Source of the DNA: Paludibacteraceae bacterium
GTDB taxonomy: Bacteria > Bacteroidota > Bacteroidia > Bacteroidales > Paludibacteraceae
Direction of reading: 5' to 3'
Assembly: GCA_018055865.1 (NCBI GenBank)
Contig: JAGPGR010000140.1
Span: 1-5,601, forward strand
DNA: 5,601 bases
The notes under the pieces were generated by a model. That model did no database searches, was not told where the DNA came from, and saw only the letters and a program-made list of their open reading frames with translations. Of the stretch, positions 1-5,601 are shown in pieces (within the stretch, counting starts at the first letter, position 1; each line of letters begins with the position of its first letter). The position numbers and the translations under genes were made by a program.

Positions 1-1
1 T

Positions 2-928
2 ATAGTGACACCCGAGGGGAAACATTACCTCATACATGGCTCCTGGCATAGTTGTTTCGCACTTCTGCCGGTAGATGCTACTACCGGTAAGCCTCTTAAT
101 AAACTCGGAGAGCCTTACGCTGCCAGTACAAGTGAACTTACAGCCCGTTATGGTGTGAGAATTGGCACACGCACAGCCTCGTCGCGCTGGCAAGGCAGCG
201 AAGCCCCCGAAATTATATACAAAGATGGTTACTACTATTTGTTCATGGCATACGATGGCCTTGATGTTCCATACAACACACGGGTGGTCAGAAGCGCAAA
301 AATCGAAGGTCCATACCTCGATATCACCGGACGTAACTTTACCGCCGGAAGCGGCGACAGCTACCCAATCGTAACCCATCCTTACAAATTCAATCTGAGC
401 AACGGATGGGTAGGCATATCACACTGCGCTGTTTTCCAAAAGGAAAATACCAACGAATGGTTCTACATGTCGCAGGGACGATTGCCTAAAGATGTACCCG
501 GCATACCCGCTTCCAATGCCATCATGATGGGTCATGTACGACGTATTGTGTGGTGTCCGGCCTCTCCGGGCGAACCCGACAACCTGTGGCCAATAGCATT
601 GCCCGAACGTTACGCCGCCGTACCGGATTACGGTACAATTACCAAAGACTCACTTGTGGGGACATGGGAGCACATCAACCAGAAATACAGCTATGGCGTA
701 CAAAATAGCAGCACTGCACTGACCCTTAAGTCCGACGGCACTATGTCGGGGGCACTGACTGGTAACTGGAGCTACGATGCAACAAAAAAGCAACTAACGA
801 TGGGCAACGTTGTTGTTTGCGTCGAACGTGAAGTAGATTGGGAAGCCACCCCACGCCGTGTTACAATTGTATATGCCGGAACGGCCAAAAATCTAAACGC
901 AACATATTGGGGCAAAAAGAAGAAATAA
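2..928 (+). CDS. GH43 endo-1,5-alpha-L-arabinanase-like enzyme, C-terminal part (5' truncated by window edge)
   Basis: The frame is open to the left edge (ATA then GTG), so the GTG at 5 is internal and the true start is off the window. About 308 residues are visible. Counting from the GTG as residue 1, HGSWHS (11-16) is the conserved blade segment of endo-arabinanases. E66, in the SEAPEI motif followed by KDGYYYLF, is the expected general acid. H140, in GISHCAVF, matches the His that binds the central metal in this family. The catalytic base and the pKa-modulating Asp should lie upstream; the modulator (usually in an AIDP motif) would be only a few residues beyond the edge. Residues ~213-306 (LVGTWEHINQ, SDGTMSGALTGNW) form a separate all-beta C-terminal domain typical of two-domain arabinanases. 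Such enzymes cut internal alpha-1,5 bonds of arabinan and are usually exported; the signal peptide cannot be checked here. Sampled stretches look richer in G+C than the regulator gene. The family is fairly certain, but exact substrate and endo mode are inferred. Confidence 0.85.
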   Translation: MVTPEGKHYLIHGSWHSCFALLPVDATTGKPLNKLGEPYAASTSELTARYGVRIGTRTASSRWQGSEAPEIIYKDGYYYLFMAYDGLDVPYNTRVVRSAKIEGPYLDITGRNFTAGSGDSYPIVTHPYKFNLSNGWVGISHCAVFQKENTNEWFYMSQGRLPKDVPGIPASNAIMMGHVRRIVWCPASPGEPDNLWPIALPERYAAVPDYGTITKDSLVGTWEHINQKYSYGVQNSSTALTLKSDGTMSGALTGNWSYDATKKQLTMGNVVVCVEREVDWEATPRRVTIVYAGTAKNLNATYWGKKKK

Positions 929-1014
929 GTTGGGATGTCAGGAGAAAAATAATTTCCGGTAGAATCTTTTTTTCTGATCAATAAACACACCAACCACAAA
1001 GTCTGCTCAACGAA

Positions 1015-1058
1015 AAAAAAGATTATCTCAAAACTTAAGTTTTCAGATAATCTTTTTT
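1015..1058. terminator. Bidirectional intrinsic terminator between convergent genes
   Basis: A 44-base inverted repeat is centred between 1036 and 1037. Arms 1015-1028 and 1045-1058 pair over 14 bases. One C-C mismatch follows (1029/1044), then five more pairs (1030-1034 with 1039-1043) and a TTAA loop. The outer ends are A6 on the left and T6 on the right, so each strand has a U-tract at the 3' side of the hairpin. It lies 86 bases past the GH43 stop and 25 bases past the stop of the AraC-family gene, so it fits as the shared terminator of both. The 929-1014 stretch before it shows no other convincing feature. Confidence 0.88.
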
Positions 1059-1083
1059 ATTTGTTCCAATGTTGATCCGGTTT

Positions 1084-1965
1084 TTATATCCTGTATTCCA
1101 GCGGCGTACAACCAACCCGTTTTTTGAAGAAGGACAAAAAATAACCGTACGAGCTAAAATTGAGACTATAAGCTATTTCTTTAATTGGAATACTCGTTTC
1201 TGCAAGTAGCTCTTTTGCTTTTCTGAGTTTTAATTCCTGAAAATAATGAGCCGGTGAATATCCGGTGTATTCTTTGAAAGTTTTTCTAAACCAGGAATAA
1301 CTGGTACCCAAATTCGAAGCAAGCTCCTGAATGTCAATGTTGTTGTTCGCATTTTCGAGCATAATGATTTTTGCTCTTTCTATCAGCTGCCCGAATTCAT
1401 TGGAGTCCAGATTCTTGTTTTCGGCTAATGATAGTACCATGCCCAGAATGTGAAAAACGATTCCTGAAAGATATTGTTGCGATGACTTTTTATCATCTTT
1501 GGCAACTTTGATGGCGGTCGAAAACAGATTGACCAGGTCTTCGTTGAACCCGATATCGAGAATAGGGCGCTCCGGTGAAATGAAACTGTTTTTGAGCATG
1601 TGGTTGATAATTACTCCCTCAAAACCGATATAGTATTCATTCCATCCTGTTTCCTTATCCGGACAATATGAATGCCATTTGCCCGGAAAAAGAACGATCA
1701 ACTGCCCTTTTTTTACAACCTGTTTTTTTATGGATTCGGAAGAAAAAACACCCTTACCCTTACTGATATAGACAAACTGGTATTCGTTGAGTATGCGGCC
1801 TTTGTTGGGTTCAAAATAATAATTTTTAGGATGTTCGGTTGAGGGGTAAAGTGTATGCGGAGCTACGGGTTGAAAGCCAACAGTATTGACCGTCAACCCG
1901 AACTTTCTGTCTCTTTCGCTGACTATTAGATACTTAAAGTCAATTCCAAAATCATTAAATCGCAT
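1084..1965 (-). CDS. AraC-family transcriptional regulator, probable rhamnose-responsive activator (RhaR-like)
   Basis: The 293-residue protein has the usual two-part AraC layout. An N-terminal cupin-like sensor spans roughly residues 38-118, with YQFVYISKGKGVF at 62-74 and KKGQLIVLFPGKWHSY at 85-100. A helical linker follows at about 140-180. The C-terminal DNA-binding domain has two helix-turn-helix units: ~211-231 (DIQELASNLGTSYSWFRKTF) and ~259-282 (IPIKEIAYSLNFSSYGYFLS), ending in the signature GCTPLEYR. The ATG at 1963-1965 is firm, because an in-frame TAA lies one codon upstream of it (TAA AAT ATG). There is no Shine-Dalgarno sequence. It sits 58 bases after rhaT on the same strand. 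Bacteroides thetaiotaomicron carries a rhamnose-sensing AraC protein at the end of its rhamnose cluster, so a similar role is likely here. Family assignment is certain; the ligand is inferred from the neighbours and cannot be read from the sequence. Confidence 0.9.
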   Translation of the reverse strand: MRFNDFGIDFKYLIVSERDRKFGLTVNTVGFQPVAPHTLYPSTEHPKNYYFEPNKGRILNEYQFVYISKGKGVFSSESIKKQVVKKGQLIVLFPGKWHSYCPDKETGWNEYYIGFEGVIINHMLKNSFISPERPILDIGFNEDLVNLFSTAIKVAKDDKKSSQQYLSGIVFHILGMVLSLAENKNLDSNEFGQLIERAKIIMLENANNNIDIQELASNLGTSYSWFRKTFKEYTGYSPAHYFQELKLRKAKELLAETSIPIKEIAYSLNFSSYGYFLSFFKKRVGCTPLEYRI

Positions 1966-2007
1966 ATTTTACAAATTAAAAAAATGAATTTAAAGATGTA
2001 TATGGAA

Positions 2008-2015
2008 CAAAGATA
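2008..2015 (-). promoter_or_regulatory. Candidate promoter -7 box for the AraC-family regulator
   Basis: Read on the minus strand, this site is TATCTTTG, an exact match to the Bacteroidetes -7 consensus TAnnTTTG. It lies 42 bases before the regulator's ATG, in the only sizeable gap of the minus-strand genes, so transcription would start about 30-40 bases ahead of the start codon. No clear TTTG -33 box is visible at the expected distance; that region overlaps the end of rhaT. It may let the regulator be made independently of the rhamnose operon. Confidence 0.45.
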
Positions 2016-2023
2016 AGTAAAAA

Positions 2024-3055
2024 TCAGAATAAATTAGGAATAATCAATGAAAAAATTAAAATTGCCATCCCGACTGCTAAATATCCTACCGCTTTATTGC
2101 CTGCCCCTTTCCACTCTTTGAGTATAATGCCCCAAACATTGCTGAAAATCACATTTAATGACATCAGAATACTCCACGAGAATGCCATCATGGCACTGCC
2201 CGGAGTAAGGAAACTTTTACCCAACTCGAGTCCGAAAAATTGCGAATACCACAGAATGCCGGCGAGTGCGCAAAAAAGCAGGTTATTAACAAATACTTTG
2301 CGCGGTACACCGAAATAATCTTTCAGCGTTTTGTTTTTAATATTCTGAAACAGACAATAAACAGCATTGGTAATAAATCCGCCAAACGTAATGATGAAAA
2401 TAGCAGGAAGTCCGGCATACAAAGCCTTGGTTCCCATACCAATAGCAGCTTCCTTGATGGGTGTGGCAGCTTCGATGCCCAGACTGAAGCAGGCGCTCAT
2501 GACACCGGCCAGCAGTGCAACCAGCAAACCTTTACCCAGAGCAAAATCTTTTATGGCTGCTTTTTTCTGTGCATCGGTCATATTTTTGGCTCGCAGGCTG
2601 CCTGCATATCCGATAACAGAAATACCGGCTATAGCAACACTAACACCAATAAGCAGTATCAATCCTTTACCATGCAACAAATCGGTACCGGCCATTAATG
2701 CCGGAATTAGTGTTCCGAATGCCGAACAGGTACCGAGTGCAATACTCTGTCCGAGTGCAACGCCCAGATAGCGCATACTCAGTCCGAATGTAAGACCTCC
2801 TACGCCCCACAATGCCCCGTAAAACATGGCTTTCCAGGCTGCACCTTCACCCGAGGATAGAATTTCGCCCAAAGTATGCCCTTCTGGCACGGCCAGTAAT
2901 GCTCCGAGATAAGGGAAAACCAGCCAGGCAAAAATACCCTGAACCAGCCAGAAGCTTTCCCACGCCCATGTTTTTACTTTTTTGATAGGAACGTATGAGC
3001 TTGACTGGCCCATACTTCCTACCGCAATGATTAACAGACCTATAATGGTGTTCAT
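2024..3055 (-). CDS. rhaT: L-rhamnose/H+ symporter RhaT
   Basis: The 343-residue, strongly hydrophobic protein belongs to the RhaT family, inner-membrane proton symporters that import L-rhamnose. About ten membrane segments can be placed, at roughly 2-15, 33-55, 75-95, 97-120, 130-152, 174-195, 211-238, 255-276, 286-312 and 321-342. Family landmarks shared with the E. coli protein include YVPIKKVKTWAWES (21-34), the GALWGVGGLTFGLSMRYLG stretch (80-98), ILWYSQFF (267-274) and ILKEWKGAG (311-319). Length agrees with the family (E. coli 344). The start at 3053-3055 is firm, because the isomerase stop TAA is in the same frame just two codons upstream (TAA CGG CAG ATG). The 6-base spacing implies translational coupling with the isomerase. 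It ends in TGA at 2024-2026. In this operon it supplies the substrate for the isomerase and kinase. Confidence 0.95.
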   Translation of the reverse strand: MNTIIGLLIIAVGSMGQSSSYVPIKKVKTWAWESFWLVQGIFAWLVFPYLGALLAVPEGHTLGEILSSGEGAAWKAMFYGALWGVGGLTFGLSMRYLGVALGQSIALGTCSAFGTLIPALMAGTDLLHGKGLILLIGVSVAIAGISVIGYAGSLRAKNMTDAQKKAAIKDFALGKGLLVALLAGVMSACFSLGIEAATPIKEAAIGMGTKALYAGLPAIFIITFGGFITNAVYCLFQNIKNKTLKDYFGVPRKVFVNNLLFCALAGILWYSQFFGLELGKSFLTPGSAMMAFSWSILMSLNVIFSNVWGIILKEWKGAGNKAVGYLAVGMAILIFSLIIPNLF

Positions 3056-3061
3056 CTGCCG

Positions 3062-4321
3062 TTATCTTTTGGATGTAACAGTATCTTCGTAATCTTCTAT
3101 CTCTTTGATGAATGCATCGCCAACGGCAATTCCCTGTTGTTGGCAATAATAACTGTAAACAGCATTCCATGGTAATGCTTTCAATTCCTCAAGATAAGCC
3201 AGACGCTGGAAATTTTTGTCCTGTTTTTCGTAGTCCCTCAGCTTTTCTGTAGGTTCAAGCAGAGCCTGAAGCATGGCTTTCTGAGTGGAGCGGATTCCAA
3301 CTACATATGCCCCAATGCGGTTGATGGAAGCATCGAAATAATCCAATCCAACATTTACCCGTTTCATCTCACCCGAACGAACGATTTCTTGTGATAATTC
3401 AAGAAGCGCATCGTTCAAAATCACAACGTGGTCGCTGTCCCAGCGCTCCGGGCGGCTTACATGCAGCGTAATTTCAGGAACGTAAAGAAGCATGGATGAG
3501 ATTTTGTCGGCAATTCCTTCAGTGGGGTGGAAGTGTCCGGCATCCAGGGTGAGGGCCATGTTGTTTTTAACGGCATATCCCATATAGAATTCATGCGATC
3601 CTACCACGTAACTTTCGCTTCCAATACCGAATAGTTTACATTCAATACAGTCAATTAAATATTTCTTGTCAATTTTTTCGGCAAGAACCTCGTCGAGCGA
3701 TTCCTTAAGTAATCTTCTGTGCTCCAGGCGGGAAACGGTTTTGTCTTTTTCTCCATCGTGTACCCAAATGTTGTGAACGCAGGGTGAATCCTGCTGACGG
3801 CCAATTTCTGCAGCAATGCGACGACAGGCACGCAGGTGGTTTTTCCAGAAAGTTCTGATTTCGGGATCGAAGCTCGAAAGTGAATAGTTTCCGGACTTGG
3901 GATGTGAGAAGAACGTAGAGTTGAAATCGATTTTTATACCCACTTCTTTTGCCCAGTCAACCCACGACTGAAAATGTTTGGGTTCGATTTGATCCCGGTC
4001 CACAAATTCACCGCCAAAATCACCATATATGGCGTGTAAACTCAACCGGTGACTGCCCGGAACCAGTTTGATCACTTTTTCAATATCCTGTTTCAGCTCT
4101 TCAATGGTTCGTGCTTTGCCGGGATAATTTCCGGTTGTCTGAATTCCTCCGGAAAGTTCTCCGTCGGGATTTTCGAAGCCGATTACGTCGTCCGACTGCC
4201 AGCAATGTATTGAAATTGATAATTCGTCTAATTGGTTGAGGGCTTTATCCACATCAACACCCAGTGCTGCATATTGTGCTTTTGCATCTTCATATGCTTG
4301 TTTAATTTGTTCTGCTTTCAT
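3062..4321 (-). CDS. rhaA: L-rhamnose isomerase (EC 5.3.1.14)
   Basis: This cytoplasmic metal-dependent TIM-barrel enzyme converts L-rhamnose to L-rhamnulose, the first step of the phosphorylating rhamnose pathway. The 419-residue length equals that of E. coli RhaA. All metal ligands known from the E. coli enzyme are present at a constant offset of seven residues: E227 (CIECKLFG), D260 (LTLDAGHFHPTE), H287 (LHVSRPERW), D295 and D297 (WDSDHVV) and D327 (VGLDYFDASINRIGA). Substrate-pocket segments such as ISIHCWQSDDV (36-46) and the DFNSTFFSHPK stretch (132-142) are also intact, so the enzyme should be active. The ATG at 4319-4321 is firm, because an in-frame TAA lies one codon upstream. The leader is AT-rich with no Shine-Dalgarno sequence. 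The gene is 26 bases after rhaK and 6 bases before rhaT. It is called rhaI in Bacteroides literature and rhaA in enterobacteria. Confidence 0.97.
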   Translation of the reverse strand: MKAEQIKQAYEDAKAQYAALGVDVDKALNQLDELSISIHCWQSDDVIGFENPDGELSGGIQTTGNYPGKARTIEELKQDIEKVIKLVPGSHRLSLHAIYGDFGGEFVDRDQIEPKHFQSWVDWAKEVGIKIDFNSTFFSHPKSGNYSLSSFDPEIRTFWKNHLRACRRIAAEIGRQQDSPCVHNIWVHDGEKDKTVSRLEHRRLLKESLDEVLAEKIDKKYLIDCIECKLFGIGSESYVVGSHEFYMGYAVKNNMALTLDAGHFHPTEGIADKISSMLLYVPEITLHVSRPERWDSDHVVILNDALLELSQEIVRSGEMKRVNVGLDYFDASINRIGAYVVGIRSTQKAMLQALLEPTEKLRDYEKQDKNFQRLAYLEELKALPWNAVYSYYCQQQGIAVGDAFIKEIEDYEDTVTSKR

Positions 4322-4347
4322 GATTTAATTGTATGATTAATAAATAT

Positions 4348-5601
4348 TTAAATTTCTTTGTAAAATGACAGGTATTTGTTGTAATTCGATTCCCAAAGAG
4401 CGGTTTCCTCAGGTTCGAACTTCTCCAGTTGTACTGAATTCCGGATAATCTGACGAATTTCTTCTTTGCTGCTTACTATCCCGGCTGCTTTTGCCTGCAG
4501 CATGATATTCCCCATGGCAGTAGCTTCTGCAGGACCGGCGAGTACTGTTTTTCCGATAGCATTGGCTGTAAAAGCATTCAGCATTTTATTTTGAGCTCCA
4601 CCACCTATAATGTGAAGTGTATCAATCGGGAACGTAGCCAGGTTTTGTAAATTTGACAATACTTGTTTATATCTGAAAGCCAGACTTTCGTATATGCAAC
4701 GGGCTATTTCACCCATTGTGTCGGGTACTAACTGACCGGTTTCTCCGCAATACTTTTTAATGGCTGATATCATGGAATGCGGACTTGCAAAGCAGGGTGA
4801 ATCGGGATTGATGAAACAGTGGAATGGAGTAGCCTCTTTTGCAGCCTGAACAATATCATGGTATGAAACCGTACCTTCTTTTTCCCATTCTTTTTTGCAT
4901 TGTTCGATGAGCCACATACCACAGATATTTTTCAAAAGTCTTACTGAGCCATCAGCCCCGCCTTCATTGGTGAAATTGAGTGAGTAGGTTTCGTCGTTAA
5001 TAACAGGCTCTGCCGATTCGATGCCCATCAGTGACCAGGTACCTGAACTCAGATAAGCAAAATTTTCATTTTCGGCAGGAGTAGCAAGCACTGCAGATCC
5101 GGTGTCGTGTCCCGCAACTGCTATTACGGCAATGTCATCTAATCCCGTTTGTTCTTTGACCGAATCGGATAATCTGCCGATTTCAGTACCTGAAAACACG
5201 ATAGGTGCAAAATGATTTTGGGTTAAATTTACAGCTTTCAGTAACGAATCATCCAGTTTTCTGGTGTACGGATTTATCATTTGCGAAGTGGAAGCGATGG
5301 TGTATTCAGTCACCATTTTTCCGGTGAGCAGATATGACAATGCATCCGGCATGAAGAGAATTTTATCCGTGACAGGATAAATGGAATTGTTTTCCTCCAG
5401 TTGGGTTGAAAGCTGAAACAGTGTGTTGAAATTCATAAATTGAATACCGGTTTTTTGATAAACCTCATCTTTTGGCATCCGATTTCTGAAAAAACGTTCA
5501 GGAGCACCCAGTGTATGGGTGTCGCGATAGCTGTAAGGCATTCGCAGGGGTTCACCGTCTTTACCAAAACAAACAAAATCCACCCCCCAGGTATCTATTC
5601 C
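4348..5601 (-). CDS. rhaB: Rhamnulokinase RhaB/RhaK (N-terminus off the right edge)
   Basis: This FGGY-family sugar kinase phosphorylates L-rhamnulose to L-rhamnulose-1-phosphate with ATP. The frame stays open to the window edge: the last 18 bases encode GIDTWG, which joins VDFVCFGKDGEP to give the family motif GIDTWGVDFV. The GTG at 5581-5583 is therefore an internal Val codon, not a start. Of the visible 417 residues (edge Gly = 1), RDTHTLG, GIQFMNFNTLFQL and LFMPDALSYLLTGK are rhamnulokinase landmarks. D166 in AVAGHDTGSAV is the expected catalytic base (E. coli D237). YLSSGTWSLMG and NEGGADGSVRLLKNICGMW follow, and IIGGGAQN (~331-338) is the C-terminal ATP-binding loop. By alignment with E. 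coli RhaB, about 70 N-terminal residues are missing, including the first phosphate-binding loop. It is the most upstream visible gene of the rhamnose operon, so the operon promoter is at or beyond the right edge. In Bacteroides the gene is called rhaK. Confidence 0.96.
   Translation of the reverse strand, partial: GIDTWGVDFVCFGKDGEPLRMPYSYRDTHTLGAPERFFRNRMPKDEVYQKTGIQFMNFNTLFQLSTQLEENNSIYPVTDKILFMPDALSYLLTGKMVTEYTIASTSQMINPYTRKLDDSLLKAVNLTQNHFAPIVFSGTEIGRLSDSVKEQTGLDDIAVIAVAGHDTGSAVLATPAENENFAYLSSGTWSLMGIESAEPVINDETYSLNFTNEGGADGSVRLLKNICGMWLIEQCKKEWEKEGTVSYHDIVQAAKEATPFHCFINPDSPCFASPHSMISAIKKYCGETGQLVPDTMGEIARCIYESLAFRYKQVLSNLQNLATFPIDTLHIIGGGAQNKMLNAFTANAIGKTVLAGPAEATAMGNIMLQAKAAGIVSSKEEIRQIIRNSVQLEKFEPEETALWESNYNKYLSFYKEI

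Larger units (their letters stand above)
2024..5601 (-). other. L-rhamnose uptake and catabolism operon (kinase, isomerase, symporter)
   Basis: Three minus-strand genes are arranged head to tail with gaps of 26 and 6 bases and no terminator or promoter box between them. They encode import, isomerization and phosphorylation of L-rhamnose. The order kinase-isomerase-permease matches what is known of the Bacteroides rhamnose operon, but the aldolase and lactaldehyde reductase expected there after the permease are absent. The 4322-4347 gap is almost all A and T and offers no Shine-Dalgarno sequence. The operon's upstream control region is not in the window. Confidence 0.9.

Noticed and set aside
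5..7. GTG as start codon of the GH43 gene
   Set aside because: The frame is open upstream to the edge and a GH43 enzyme needs the missing N-terminal blades, so this is an internal codon.
162..374. 70-residue plus-strand open frame
   Set aside because: It is an out-of-frame shadow inside the well-supported GH43 gene and resembles no known protein.
937..973. Possible second terminator ending in the T7 run at 967-973
   Set aside because: Only a weak, interrupted A/T stem can be drawn before the T-run, and the strong hairpin downstream explains termination better.
772..999. 75-residue minus-strand open frame overlapping the GH43 3' end
   Set aside because: It is mostly antisense to conserved coding sequence, with a low-complexity run of Phe and no recognisable motif.
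2097..2771. Three overlapping plus-strand open frames (73, 152 and 134 residues)
   Set aside because: All are antisense to rhaT. Open frames opposite a hydrophobic membrane-protein gene are common, and none shows a start signal or a family motif.
2847..3170. 107-residue minus-strand open frame across the isomerase/permease junction
   Set aside because: It is out of frame with both genes, overlaps conserved sequence of each, and is Arg/Cys-rich as expected of a shadow frame.
5581..5583. GTG as start codon of rhamnulokinase
   Set aside because: The upstream codons complete the conserved GIDTWGVDF motif, so the gene continues off the right edge.

Overview
The window looks like chromosomal DNA from a member of the Bacteroidota, most likely order Bacteroidales. 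The reasons are the gene content (an endo-arabinanase-type GH43 enzyme beside a rhamnose catabolic operon ordered kinase, isomerase, permease, regulator), AT-rich gene starts without Shine-Dalgarno sequences, and a TAnnTTTG promoter box of the Bacteroidetes type. I cannot name the species.

Layout. The left 0.9 kb, on the plus strand, is the 3' part of a GH43 arabinan-degrading enzyme whose N-terminus lies off the left edge. It ends at 928. A short non-coding gap follows, holding a strong, nearly perfect hairpin at 1015-1058 that can serve as a terminator in both directions. Everything to the right is on the minus strand, read from right to left: rhamnulokinase rhaK (its N-terminus is off the right edge), L-rhamnose isomerase, L-rhamnose/H+ symporter rhaT, and an AraC-family regulator that is probably the rhamnose-responsive activator. 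The kinase, isomerase and permease are spaced 26 and 6 bases apart and are surely one operon. The regulator follows after 58 bases, which contain a plausible promoter of its own.

How the genes work together. RhaT imports L-rhamnose, the isomerase converts it to L-rhamnulose, and RhaK phosphorylates that to L-rhamnulose-1-phosphate. The AraC protein probably switches the operon on when rhamnose is present. The next enzyme, rhamnulose-1-phosphate aldolase, is not in the window and must be elsewhere, perhaps upstream of rhaK. The arabinanase attacks alpha-1,5-arabinan, a side chain of rhamnogalacturonan I, whose backbone supplies rhamnose. The two convergent units may therefore both belong to pectin use, although they need not be co-regulated.

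I found no mobile element, CRISPR array, tRNA, rRNA or defence system, and no sign of an undescribed system. This is an ordinary carbohydrate-use region. The points worth a second look are small: the missing aldolase, the in-frame isomerase/permease junction, the regulator promoter and the compact terminator.
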